Of a stretch of 64,000 nt of DNA, positions 1 through 7,635 are shown piece after piece. Both the position numbers and the translations under genes were made by a program. The notes below the pieces were generated by a model. That model had not been told where the DNA came from and made no database searches. It was given only the letters and a program-made list of their open reading frames with translations. Position 1 is the stretch's first letter; the number at the start of each line of letters is the position of its first letter. Source of the stretch: an uncultured Opitutales bacterium (GTDB lineage Bacteria; Verrucomicrobiota; Verrucomicrobiia; Opitutales; Intestinicryptomonadaceae); NCBI GenBank assembly GCA_934613645.1, contig CAKTTC010000004.1, positions 62,001-126,000 of the forward strand, written 5' to 3'.

Positions 1-781
1 AGGCGTCGAGGTCGAATTCGTTGGAGGCTCTCGATTCCCACAGGCGCAGGAAGTTGACTGTCTTCGCGCCGTAGCCGACAACGGGAATGTCCCACGGAAC
101 GCCGAGGAGCTCGCCCTGCGGCTTCCACATCGGCGCCCAGTCTCCCCTGTCGTTTACGGCGTTTTCAACCGTGCCGCCTATTGCTATGCGCATTGTAAAT
201 TCTGGGCGGACAATTTCCCACGGCGAACCGTAGCGCAGCCAGTTGTCGGGAGATTCAACCTGCTTGCCGTCCTTGAAGCTCTGCGTGAAAAGACCGAATT
301 CGTATCTTATGCCGTAGCCCACCGCGGGGTAGTCGAGAGTGGCGAGCGAATCCTGAAAGCATGCGGCAAGACGCCCCAAGCCGCCGTTGCCCAAGCCCAT
401 ATCGACTTCCGCGCCGATAACGTCGTCGTATTTCAAGCCGAGGTTTTGCAGGGCTTTCTTGGTGGTGTCGAGCAGGCCGATGTTCACGAGCGTGTCTTCC
501 GTGAGTCTGCCCACGAGATATTCAAGCGACATATAGTAGATTCTGCGGGCGTCGCCTTCGTGCTGGCGGCGCATAGTCTTGATGAAACGCCCCATGGTGT
601 GGTCTCTTATCGCCAGAGCCGTAGCAACCCACCAGTCTCTTATCGATGCGCTTTCGCGTTCGCGCGCAAGAGACGTTTCGAGATGTCTCAAAATGCTTTC
701 TTCCATTCCCTTTACCGTCTCCGAAACGTAAAATTCCGGAGCCGCTTTCGCCGAGTGTTTCTTTTGTGTCTTTTTGTCCAT
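1..781 (-). CDS. glgP: Glycogen/maltodextrin phosphorylase, N-terminal 260 residues (3' end outside window)
   Basis: Releases glucose-1-phosphate from alpha-1,4-glucans with a PLP cofactor in the cytoplasm. My translation of the minus strand starts MDKKTQKKHS and runs open to the window edge. It shows the family blocks in order: YYMSLEYLVGR, GLGNGGLGRLAACFQDS, YGIRYEFGLFTQ, NWLRYGSPWEI and IPVVGYGAKTVNFLRLWE. These lie in the N-terminal half; the PLP-lysine and the C-terminal glucan and phosphate sites are beyond the edge. The start is the ATG at 779-781, and no in-frame upstream extension looks coding. It is divergent from the LptF/G gene, with 132 bases between them. GlgP and MalP cannot be told apart from this half. 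Confidence 0.9.
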   Translation of the reverse strand, partial: MDKKTQKKHSAKAAPEFYVSETVKGMEESILRHLETSLARERESASIRDWWVATALAIRDHTMGRFIKTMRRQHEGDARRIYYMSLEYLVGRLTEDTLVNIGLLDTTKKALQNLGLKYDDVIGAEVDMGLGNGGLGRLAACFQDSLATLDYPAVGYGIRYEFGLFTQSFKDGKQVESPDNWLRYGSPWEIVRPEFTMRIAIGGTVENAVNDRGDWAPMWKPQGELLGVPWDIPVVGYGAKTVNFLRLWESRASNEFDLDA

Positions 782-913
782 AACAACGATATTTTTGCTA
801 CTGTTTCTTAAAAAAGAATTTGTCCATCTTTCGATATTTTTTGCACTTTGCAATATTTTTATGTTGCTTTTGTTTGCGTTTGTGTTGCTTATTGTATCGG
901 TTTCGGAAACGTA

Positions 914-2077
914 ATGGGTAAGCTCGATAAATACATATTCAGGCAGGTCTTTGCGGCGGCTTTCATGACTGTCGCGCTGTTTGTTTTCGTGCTCGTATTG
1001 GGCAACATTTTCAGGGCGGCTCTCGGCGAGCTTCTGGCGGGGCGTCTGGGGGTGTCGCTGTTCATGTATCTGGTTGCGCTGCTGATTCCGAGCGTTGTTC
1101 CATACGCCCTGCCGATGGGCATGCTCACGGGGATTCTGCTTGTCTTCGGCAGAATGTCGGCGCAGAGCGAGATTGTGGCGATGAAGTCCTGCGGGAGGTC
1201 GATTTACGCAATGACTGCCCCCGTGCTGTTCTTGGCAATGGGCGCGTGCGTGTTGTCGTTTTTTATCAATTTCTATTATTCGCCGTCGTCGAGCTATGCG
1301 TATAAAAACGCCATCAAAAACGTCATTCGCGAAAATCCGCTGAAATTCATCAAGGCGGGTGCGTTCGTGAAGGATTTCCCGGGCTACGTCATCTATGCCA
1401 ACAAGGCAGACGAAACAAACAACGAGCTGCTCGGCTTCAGAATCTGGGAACTGGGCGCGGACGGCAGGGCAAGCGCGTTCATCAAGGCGGACAAAGCTAA
1501 CATCACTTTCGACAGGGCTTCCGACGAAATCGTGTTCGTGCTCAAAAACGGCGCGGCGGAACGCATGCCCGCCGACGATCCCGAAAAGCTCGACAAGCCC
1601 CTCCCTTCGGCAAAATTCGAAAGCCTGCTTGTCAGAATGCCCCTCGCGCGCGTTCTTGGCGAAACATACAAGGCATACAAAAAACCGGGGGTTATGACGT
1701 TCGACGAACTCATTGCCGCGCGCGACACTTGGCACAAAGTTCCGCTTGAAAATTTCCCGCCCGAACAGCGCGCGCAACGCGCCCGCCGCGACAGAATAGA
1801 GATAAATTTGCAGATACAGGAAAATTTTGCGATGGCGTTTTCGATTTTTTCTCTGGTGATGATTGCAGTCCCGCTCGGGATAAAGGCTTCGAGGAGCGAA
1901 ACGTTTGCGAATTTGGCGATAGCAGTTGCGCTGGCGATGACGTATTACATGATGACGGTGGGGATTTCGTGGCTGAAAAAGTATCCTGAGGTGAGACCCG
2001 ACTTGCTGATTTGGATTCCCAATTTTCTCTTTCAGGGGGTTGGGGCTATGTTGATTTGGCGTTCCTCCAAACATTGA
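914..2077 (+). CDS. LptF/LptG family LPS export permease (YjgP/YjgQ)
   Basis: Inner-membrane subunit of the LptB2FG transporter that extracts lipopolysaccharide toward LptC/LptA/LptD. The protein has 387 residues, the usual size. It opens MGKLDKYIFRQVF, with three predicted membrane helices in the first 120 residues, a periplasmic jelly-roll segment (about 125-290) and three C-terminal helices. That six-helix plan with a central soluble domain is typical. I chose the ATG at 914 over a TTG 22 codons upstream because the family starts this way and GGAAA lies just before it. It is monocistronic: a strong terminator follows and no partner LptF/G gene is adjacent. The sequence alone does not let me choose between LptF and LptG. 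The matching outer-membrane component, lptD, is at 43.7 kb. Confidence 0.88.
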   Translation: MGKLDKYIFRQVFAAAFMTVALFVFVLVLGNIFRAALGELLAGRLGVSLFMYLVALLIPSVVPYALPMGMLTGILLVFGRMSAQSEIVAMKSCGRSIYAMTAPVLFLAMGACVLSFFINFYYSPSSSYAYKNAIKNVIRENPLKFIKAGAFVKDFPGYVIYANKADETNNELLGFRIWELGADGRASAFIKADKANITFDRASDEIVFVLKNGAAERMPADDPEKLDKPLPSAKFESLLVRMPLARVLGETYKAYKKPGVMTFDELIAARDTWHKVPLENFPPEQRAQRARRDRIEINLQIQENFAMAFSIFSLVMIAVPLGIKASRSETFANLAIAVALAMTYYMMTVGISWLKKYPEVRPDLLIWIPNFLFQGVGAMLIWRSSKH

Positions 2078-2120
2078 AGAACGCGTGAAATTGGCTTGAT
2101 GCTACGTTTCAAAAAAGAAT

Positions 2121-2169
2121 TTGCAGTGGGGCAGTAGGTCTACTACAGCCGCCACCGCAATTTTTTTTT
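2121..2169 (+). terminator. Rho-independent terminator after lptF/G
   Basis: Imperfect long stem (TTGC.GTGG...AGTAG facing CTACT...CCAC.GCAA) followed by nine T residues, 43 bases past the lptF/G stop. The stem-loop plus T-run arrangement is read directly from the sequence. Confidence 0.7.
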
Positions 2170-2256
2170 GAAGCCTCGCCTGAAGCTCAATTTGTATTCG
2201 CTCGCACAAGAGAGTTTCTCTTGCGCCGATGAAATAAAGGCGCAATTCAACGTCTC

Positions 2257-2820
2257 ACCCCTACGGGGTAATTGCTGCGCAATTATACTTCCCAAAAGTT
2301 TGCCTGCGGCAACTTTTGTGATGACGCGTTCTCAAGGGGCGAAGCCCCTTGACCTCCGCCGCTTTGCGGCGGTTTGTGTTGTTCGGCGTAGCTAACCGCT
2401 ACGCCTATTCTGTTTGTATCCGCATTGGCTTTGTCAATGGCTTGAGTATTCTAAGCACAAACTTTAACGAAAAGACAAAGCGGTATTGGCTGTGCCAATC
2501 CGCGTTTTTTATATGTTGTGAAGTGGCGCAAATTGGCTGAAGCCAATATTGCTTTACTTTAATCAATAATCAAAGGCGAACGGGCTTTGCCCGCCGCCAC
2601 CACTTCCGAATATGTAAAAAAGGCAGAAAACAAGCGAAGCGCGTTTGAGATTTTTTGCATAGCAAAAAAGACCCCGAAGGGGCGAATACAAGCCGAAGGC
2701 GCGTATAGATGCGTTTGAAAAACGCACCCGAAGGGCACGCAACGGCGTGTCAAACGGGTTGCGAATGCAACCGCGAGTCAATTTGAGTTTTGGCGAGCGT
2801 AAGCGGGCTGTAGCCCGTAA
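2257..2820. repeat. Island of short-loop mini-hairpins (non-coding)
   Basis: No credible gene lies between the lptF/G terminator and dapA. The stretch instead holds at least a dozen perfect or near-perfect inverted repeats with 2-5 base loops. Examples: 2257-2269 (CCCC-TAC-GGGG), 2333-2351 (8-bp stem, GAA loop), 2356-2372 (CCGCCGC-TTT-GCGGCGG), 2385-2405 (GGCGTAGC...GCTACGCC), 2581-2592 (CGGGC..GCCCG), 2651-2669 (TTTTTTGC-ATA-GCAAAAAA), 2672-2682 (CCCC-GAA-GGGG), 2692-2700 (GCC-GAA-GGC), 2711-2725 (GCGTTT-GAA-AAACGC), 2728-2736 (CCC-GAA-GGG), 2757-2772 and 2804-2817. Stem sequences differ while architecture and the GAA-type loop recur. Function unknown. Confidence 0.75.
2458..2605 (+). repeat. 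Dispersed repeat block, copy 1 (second copy near 60.1 kb)
   Basis: About 148 bases that align almost end to end with 60032-60180. Three hairpins follow in order: GCGG.ATTGGC-TGT-GCCAATCCGC, AATTGGCT-GA-AGCCAAT, and CAAAGGCG...CGCCGCCAC. They are joined by shared spacers such as GCTTTACTTTAATCAATAA. The third hairpin has different arm sequences in the two copies (CGGGC/GCCCG here, ATTGGC/GCCAAT there), yet pairing is kept in both. A partial third copy of the first hairpin lies at about 2950-2990. Confidence 0.8.
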
Positions 2821-2998
2821 GTCCGAAATAAAACCAAATGATGCCCGAGAGCGTTTCTTGCGACGGTTTTAAAAACTTTAATCCCAAAGTAAAGGCGTAT
2901 TGCTTACGGCAACTTTTGTGATGACGCGCTAATGAAAGACGTATGCTTTAACAAAAAAGCAAAGCGGTATTGGCTGTGCCAATCCGCGCCCCTTTAAG

Positions 2999-3185
2999 TT
3001 AAAAAGCGCGAGGCTCGAGGCAGGATTCGTATTTTATGAGGCGTAGCGGGCTAAACGCCCGTAAGTCCGAAATAAAATCGAATGATGCCCGAGAGCGTTT
3101 GCTTATGAAAATTTTTTTATTTCCTTTTTCACTTAATAAAAAATTTTCATTTTCATAAGCAAACGCGCCCTCGCGCTTTTTTTAA
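2999..3185. repeat. 187-bp element with terminal inverted repeats, copy upstream of dapA
   Basis: The ends are inverted: TTAAAAAGCGCGAGG at 2999-3013 and CCTCGCGCTTTTTTTAA at 3169-3185. Inside are the block GCGGGCT..CCCGTAAGTCCGAAATAAAA..ATGATGCCCGAGAGCGTTT (about 3041-3100), also found at 2797-2855 and 60236-60297, and a long palindrome. In the palindrome GCGTTTGCTTATGAAAAT (from 3095) pairs with ATTTTCATAAGCAAACGC (ending 3167), with a short insertion on the right side. The element ends 44 bases before the dapA start, so it probably lies upstream of or within its leader. No coding potential. Confidence 0.75.
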
Positions 3186-3229
3186 AAATTTGGTTGCAAG
3201 CGGGGGTGATTCCTTTTGAATTGGGGGAT

Positions 3230-4114
3230 ATGCAAAAATTTTCAGGTGTATGGACGGCTTTGGTCACGCCAATGACGGAGCTGGGCGTCGATTTCGACGC
3301 GTTGAAAGATTTGGTTGAGGCTCAAATAAAGGGCGGTGTTTCGGGATTGGTTTCCGTCGGAACTACGGGCGAATCCCCTACGCTCGACCCCGTCGAACAT
3401 ATCGTTACAATCCGAAAGACGATTGAGTTCGCAAAGGGGCGTGTCCCCGTCTTGGCGGGCACGGGAGCCAACTGCACGAAAGAGGCGGTTCATCTTACGC
3501 GCGAGGCCGACGAGGCGGGCGCAGACGGCTTCTTGGTTGTGGCTCCGTATTATAATAAGCCCTCGCAGGAGGGAGTTTACCTGCATATGTGCGAGGTTGC
3601 AAAGTGCACGAAAAAGCCGATTATGCTCTACTCAATCCCCGGAAGGTGCGGCATCGAAATTTCGAACGATACCGCGCTCAGACTCGCCAAAGAGTTCCCG
3701 AATTTCAAGGTAATCAAAGAGGCGGGCGGAAAGGTCGAAAAGGTTGCCGATATGGTCGCGAAGGCGAACGGACTTATCGACGTTATGAGCGGCGACGACG
3801 GCCTGACTGTGGAGTTTATGAAAGCGGGTGCGGCGGGCGTCGTGAGCGTGGCGTCGAACCTGATTCCCGAAACAATGGTGAAGCTTGTCGGCTACTGCAA
3901 GGCGGGCGACTGGGCGAAAGCCGAAGAGCTTAATTCGCGTTTGGCGGGCTTCTTCAAAGCGTTGTTTATTGAGCCGAATCCCGTTCCCGCAAAGACCGCT
4001 ATGGCGTTGACGGGCATGATTAAAAGCCCGTATGTGCGCCTGCCGCTTTGCAAAATGGCCGACGAAAAACTCGCAGTGCTTAAAAACGAACTCAAAAATA
4101 TAGGGCTTTTGTAA
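3230..4114 (+). CDS. dapA: 4-hydroxy-tetrahydrodipicolinate synthase
   Basis: Condenses pyruvate with aspartate semialdehyde, the entry step of the DAP/lysine branch (cytoplasm). The 294-residue length is normal. Family residues are in register with the E. coli enzyme: T45-T46-G-E, Y108 in PYYNKPSQEG, Y134 and R139 in LYSIPGRCG, and the Schiff-base K163 in VIKEAGG. I chose the ATG at 3230, with GGGGG two bases upstream; a TTG 12 codons earlier would add a non-family extension. The stop overlaps the dapB start in TAATG. It is the first gene of dapA-dapB-ruvA-mrp, and the upstream 1.1 kb is non-coding repeat. Confidence 0.95.
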   Translation: MQKFSGVWTALVTPMTELGVDFDALKDLVEAQIKGGVSGLVSVGTTGESPTLDPVEHIVTIRKTIEFAKGRVPVLAGTGANCTKEAVHLTREADEAGADGFLVVAPYYNKPSQEGVYLHMCEVAKCTKKPIMLYSIPGRCGIEISNDTALRLAKEFPNFKVIKEAGGKVEKVADMVAKANGLIDVMSGDDGLTVEFMKAGAAGVVSVASNLIPETMVKLVGYCKAGDWAKAEELNSRLAGFFKALFIEPNPVPAKTAMALTGMIKSPYVRLPLCKMADEKLAVLKNELKNIGLL

Positions 4115-4842
4115 TGGTAAAAATTCTTTTGAACGGGGCTAAGGGCAGAATGGGAACGGCAATAATAGCCGCTGCCCCCGCCGAAGACTGCGTTATTTCC
4201 TCCGCCTGCGATGTCGGCGACAACCCCGCCGCGGCGATAGAAGGCTGCGACGTTGTGGTTGACTTCTCATTCAGAGACGCCACGTTGTCGGTCGCCAAAC
4301 TTTGCGCCGAACACAAAAAGCCGCTTATCATAGGCACTACGGGACACACTCCCGAACAGCGCGCGGAGATTGCGGAGTGCGTGAAATCAATCCCCGTCGT
4401 GTGGGCGGGCAACTATTCGCTCGGCGTCAACCTGCTTAACTACCTCACAAAAGTTGCAGCCCAAATTTTGGACGACTCCTACGATGTCGAGATTGTGGAA
4501 ATGCACCACCGCATGAAAAAGGACGCCCCCAGCGGCACGGCCGAAAAGCTCAAAAGCGTTGTTATGCAGCAGCGCGGCGTGGGCGAAGACAGCGTTGTCT
4601 ACGGGCGCAAGGGGCTTGTGGGCGAGCGTCCGCGCGGCGAAATTGCAGTGCACGCGCTGCGCGGCGGAAGCGTTGTGGGCGACCACACCGTGATTTTCGC
4701 AGCCGACGGCGAACGGCTTGAACTCTCCCACAAAGCCGCCGACAGAAAAGTTTTTGCTTCGGGCGCGTTGCGCGCGGCAAAGTGGATTATCGGCAAGCCC
4801 GCTGGACTTTACGGCATGGACGATGTCCTCAATCTGAAGTAG
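4114..4842 (+). CDS. dapB: 4-hydroxy-tetrahydrodipicolinate reductase
   Basis: NAD(P)H-dependent second step of the DAP branch. The 242-residue protein begins MVKILLNGAKGRMG, the Rossmann dinucleotide loop. It carries GTTGHTP, GNYSLGVN and the signature EMHHRMKKDAPSGTA (about residues 129-143), whose His and Lys residues bind and reduce the substrate. Its start codon shares a base with the dapA stop, so translation is probably coupled. It is slightly shorter than E. coli DapB (273) but matches many bacterial forms. The next gene, ruvA, starts 3 bases after the stop. Confidence 0.95.
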   Translation: MVKILLNGAKGRMGTAIIAAAPAEDCVISSACDVGDNPAAAIEGCDVVVDFSFRDATLSVAKLCAEHKKPLIIGTTGHTPEQRAEIAECVKSIPVVWAGNYSLGVNLLNYLTKVAAQILDDSYDVEIVEMHHRMKKDAPSGTAEKLKSVVMQQRGVGEDSVVYGRKGLVGERPRGEIAVHALRGGSVVGDHTVIFAADGERLELSHKAADRKVFASGALRAAKWIIGKPAGLYGMDDVLNLK

Positions 4843-4845
4843 CGT

Positions 4846-5436
4846 ATGATTGTCGGCATAAAAGGCAGACTTGTTTCTTCAACCCCCGTTTCCGCAGTCG
4901 TGGAAGCGGACGGCTTGTTCTACGAGGTCAACGTTCCGCTTACCACTTCCGAAAAACTGCCGCCCAACGGCAGCGACGTTATGCTTTACACGCTCGCCGT
5001 CTACAGAGAGGACTCGCAGTCTCTCTACGGGTTTGCGAGCGCGGCCGACAGGGATTTCTTCAAGCTGGTGGTGGAAAAAGTTTCGGGGATTGGCCCGAAA
5101 ATCGCGCTTAATATGATGAGCAGAATGTCCGTTCAAACATTGCAGGGCGCGATTGCCGCCGGCGACGCCCAGCTGCTTTCGAAGTGTCAGGGTATCGGCA
5201 AGAAAACCGCGGAACGCCTTGTGCTTGAGCTGCGCGGTGCGTTTGCGCCGTCGGCGGCGGGAACGGCGCAACTTTCGCCCGCCACGGAGGCCTCCGCCAT
5301 ATCCGACGCCGTTGCGGCTTTGTGCGCGCTCGGAATGAAGCCCGCCGAGGGCGACAAACTCGTGCGCAGGGCATACGATGCCATCGGCTCTTCGGCAACC
5401 GTAGAGGAACTTGTGAAATACGCATTGACTAAGTAA
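4846..5436 (+). CDS. ruvA: Holliday junction branch migration complex subunit RuvA
   Basis: Binds four-way junctions as a tetramer and loads the RuvB motor. The 196-residue protein has the OB-fold opening MIVGIKGRLVSSTP, tandem helix-hairpin-helix motifs (VSGIGPKIALNMMS and CQGIGKKTAERLVLEL, about 75-125), a flexible alanine/proline linker, and the small RuvB-binding domain III at the C-terminus (ALCALGMKPAEGDKLV). ruvB and ruvC are not beside it in this window. Operon partners are metabolic (dapB upstream, mrp 1 base downstream), an unusual but tight grouping. Confidence 0.96.
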   Translation: MIVGIKGRLVSSTPVSAVVEADGLFYEVNVPLTTSEKLPPNGSDVMLYTLAVYREDSQSLYGFASAADRDFFKLVVEKVSGIGPKIALNMMSRMSVQTLQGAIAAGDAQLLSKCQGIGKKTAERLVLELRGAFAPSAAGTAQLSPATEASAISDAVAALCALGMKPAEGDKLVRRAYDAIGSSATVEELVKYALTK

Positions 5437-5437
5437 T

Positions 5438-6460
5438 ATGACAAAAGACGAAATTTTGGACGCCCTGCGTTCGGTAAAATATCCCCCGTATTCAAAAGAC
5501 ATTGTCGCCTTCGGAATGGTGAAATATCTGAAAGTCGAAGGCGATTGCGCCGAAATCCGCATCTATACGGGCGGCGAAAAAACGGTTGCCGAAAAGGTCG
5601 CGGCGGAGGCGGCAAACGCGCTTAAGGACAAATTTCCGTCGGGGCAGTTCAAGGTGGTTCTGCTTTCCGAAATGCCGAAGGCCGCGCCCGCGCCGACTGC
5701 GAAAAACCCCGAAACGCTCAAGAATGTGGGGCTTAAAATAGCTGTGGCGTCGGGCAAGGGCGGCGTAGGCAAAAGCACAGTCGCGGTGAATTTGGCGCGC
5801 GCGTTCGCCAAAATGTTCTCCAAAACTTCGGCGCGCGTGGGGCTTATGGACTGCGACATTCACGGGCCAAGCGCGACAATACTTTTCGGCAAAGAGGTGT
5901 TCCCGAACGTTGACGAAAATCAAAAAATAATTCCGCCCGAAATAGACGGAATAAAAGTGGTTTCAATGGGAATGCTCGTCTCCGACGACCAGCCGCTGCT
6001 CTGGCGCGGCCCGATGGTTACAAGCGCAATAAAGCAGTTCGGCGAAGACTTCAAATGGGGCGAGCTTGACGTTATGGTCTTCGACCTCCCCCCGGGAACG
6101 GGCGACGCCGTTTTGAGCACCGTCCAGCTGATGCCGCTTGACTGCGCCGTAATAGTTACAACTCCCAACGAGCTTGCCGCAAAAACGGCGTTGCGCGGGG
6201 CGATGGTTTTCGAAAAAAGCGGCGTAAAGATTGCGGGCGTCGTGGAAAATATGGCGTATCTGCAGGTGGGCGATTCGCGCGAATACATTTTCGGCGAAGG
6301 CTGCGCCGACGAAGTTGCCGCAAAATTGGGCGTCGAGAAATTGGCGGTAGTTCCGCTCGACAAAACGCTTCATACCGATTGCGTCTCGGAAAGCTCCGCC
6401 GCAATTTTCGACGACTTGGCGCGCAAGCTTGTCGAGTTTGCAAAGGCTCGGGCGCAGTAA
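5438..6460 (+). CDS. mrp: Mrp/NBP35/ApbC family P-loop ATPase (iron-sulfur carrier)
   Basis: Cytoplasmic carrier proposed to hold and deliver [4Fe-4S] clusters. The 340-residue protein has an N-terminal DUF59/MIP18-like domain (1-80), a proline/alanine linker, and the deviant Walker A SGKGGVGKST near residue 105. DCDIHGPSATILFG, WRGPMV, and FDLPPGTGDAVLST (Walker B/Mrp signature) follow. The odd point is the segment after VVENMAYLQV. Most family members have a CPxC cysteine pair there, but this protein reads GDSREYIFGEG and has no pair, so a bridging cluster ligand may be missing or replaced. It ends an operon closed by a terminator. Confidence 0.93.
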   Translation: MTKDEILDALRSVKYPPYSKDIVAFGMVKYLKVEGDCAEIRIYTGGEKTVAEKVAAEAANALKDKFPSGQFKVVLLSEMPKAAPAPTAKNPETLKNVGLKIAVASGKGGVGKSTVAVNLARAFAKMFSKTSARVGLMDCDIHGPSATILFGKEVFPNVDENQKIIPPEIDGIKVVSMGMLVSDDQPLLWRGPMVTSAIKQFGEDFKWGELDVMVFDLPPGTGDAVLSTVQLMPLDCAVIVTTPNELAAKTALRGAMVFEKSGVKIAGVVENMAYLQVGDSREYIFGEGCADEVAAKLGVEKLAVVPLDKTLHTDCVSESSAAIFDDLARKLVEFAKARAQ

Positions 6461-6473
6461 AACGGCAAATTTG

Positions 6474-6506
6474 CGCGCGTCGGTTTCTCCCGATGCGCGT
6501 TTTTTT
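6474..6506 (+). terminator. Rho-independent terminator of dapA-dapB-ruvA-mrp
   Basis: Ten-base stem CGCGCGTCGG / CCGATGCGCG (one G.U pair), loop TTTCTC, then seven T residues, 13 bases after the mrp stop. It separates the operon from the convergent TonB-like gene. Confidence 0.8.
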
Positions 6507-6532
6507 GTGCCCGCGCGCGGAGAAGCCGCCGC

Positions 6533-7207
6533 TCAGTAGGGGACTACCGTTATTTTGTATTCGCCGTCGGGAACGTCGAGCTTTGCGGAGTTGAGCGTTT
6601 TGAAAACGGCTTTGTCTATTTCGTCGTTGCCCGATGAGCTTTTCTTTATCGGCGTTGACGTTTGCGAATTTTTTACCGAGACGTAAAATTCCGCCATGTT
6701 TAAAATGCCGTGTTCGGGCAGCGAAATGGGCACTTCCAGCACCGTCGCGCCCGAGCGCAGGTCTTTTACAACAACGCGGTCTCCCGTTTCAAACTCGACA
6801 ACGGGCTGCGGATTTTGTGCGAAGCCCGCAAACGCCGAGCGCATAAAAATTGCGCGCTTTAAGTCGGTCTTTTTTCGGGATTCCGCGGGCGAAAGCGACG
6901 TTTCGTCGGCGTCGGTCGAGGCTCGTTCGTTGCGCGGATTCCAAGTGGAGGTTGTGGGCAGGGGCTTTGTTGCGGGTCTGTTGTTCCATTTCGTGGGAAC
7001 GAAAATCGGGGCGGAATCGTATAATTCGGCAAGCTCGCCGTTCTGCTGCGTCTGTTGCGCGCGCAACGAAACAAACCCCTCCGATTCCGCCGTTTGGGGC
7101 GCGGGCGTTCGAATGTCGGGAGCGAGCGCGAGAAAGCACGCCGTTGCAGCCGCCGAAACCAGAACGGGCAGGGCGTATTTGTTCGCGTTTGTGTCCCGAT
7201 TTTTCAT
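6533..7207 (-). CDS. TonB-position membrane-anchored protein of an ExbBD operon
   Basis: The 224-residue protein has a short basic N-terminus, one membrane helix (about 12-30, ALPVLVSAAATACFLALA), a long Pro/Thr/Ser/Gln-rich stretch (40-120) and a compact C-terminal domain. That domain ends DEIDKAVFKTLNSAKL..PDGEYKITVVPY. The plan of an anchor, a disordered periplasm-spanning linker and a C-terminal domain is that of TonB, and the gene follows exbD with a 4-base ATGA overlap. I see no clear TonB motif (for example the YP residues), so the TonB role is inferred from position and architecture. An ExbBD-linked protein with another role is possible. Confidence 0.6.
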   Translation of the reverse strand: MKNRDTNANKYALPVLVSAAATACFLALAPDIRTPAPQTAESEGFVSLRAQQTQQNGELAELYDSAPIFVPTKWNNRPATKPLPTTSTWNPRNERASTDADETSLSPAESRKKTDLKRAIFMRSAFAGFAQNPQPVVEFETGDRVVVKDLRSGATVLEVPISLPEHGILNMAEFYVSVKNSQTSTPIKKSSSGNDEIDKAVFKTLNSAKLDVPDGEYKITVVPY

Positions 7208-7635
7208 TTCGGTTTTGCCGCCAGCTGTATTTTTTTGTAGCCGCCCGCCTTCGCCGCTTCGGCTATTTCCACGAGCGACTGCACTGTCAGATTTTTGTCG
7301 GCCTTAATAAGCAGAGTCGTTCCCGCGGGCTTTTGCGCGGCGATTTTCTTTTCGAACGATTTCATGTCGTAAATCGCTCCGTCGAAGATTAGCATTGAAG
7401 TGCCCGTTGCGGTAAGCACGCTTAAGTCGGCGTCGGCTACGGCGTAGTCGGGCGCGGAAATTTTCGGGAGCGTTTCCGACGAATCCAAGTCAATCAGCAG
7501 TCCGGGGGCTACTATGTATTTGCCCGCCGCGAAAGAGAATATGAACGCCAGCAGCGCGATGTCCATTAGCGCGGGCACACTCAGCCACACGCGCTCGCGT
7601 CCCGTTTTTGAAAACACGTTGACAGGCTCAATCAT
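7204..7635 (-). CDS. exbD: ExbD/TolR family biopolymer transport protein
   Basis: Proton-channel partner of ExbB-type motors that energise TonB- or Tol-like proteins. The 143-residue protein has a single N-terminal membrane helix that contains the essential aspartate (VPALMDIALLAFIF). A periplasmic domain follows with the typical LLIKADKNLTVQSLVEIAEAAKAGG, matching the family pattern in which 'D' is followed by helix and strand. It overlaps the upstream ExbB gene and the downstream TonB-like gene by 4 bases each. Confidence 0.88.
   Translation of the reverse strand: MIEPVNVFSKTGRERVWLSVPALMDIALLAFIFSFAAGKYIVAPGLLIDLDSSETLPKISAPDYAVADADLSVLTATGTSMLIFDGAIYDMKSFEKKIAAQKPAGTTLLIKADKNLTVQSLVEIAEAAKAGGYKKIQLAAKPK

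Noticed and set aside
2257..2820. CRISPR array
   Set aside because: The hairpins have unrelated stem sequences and no regular spacing; no cas gene is in the window.
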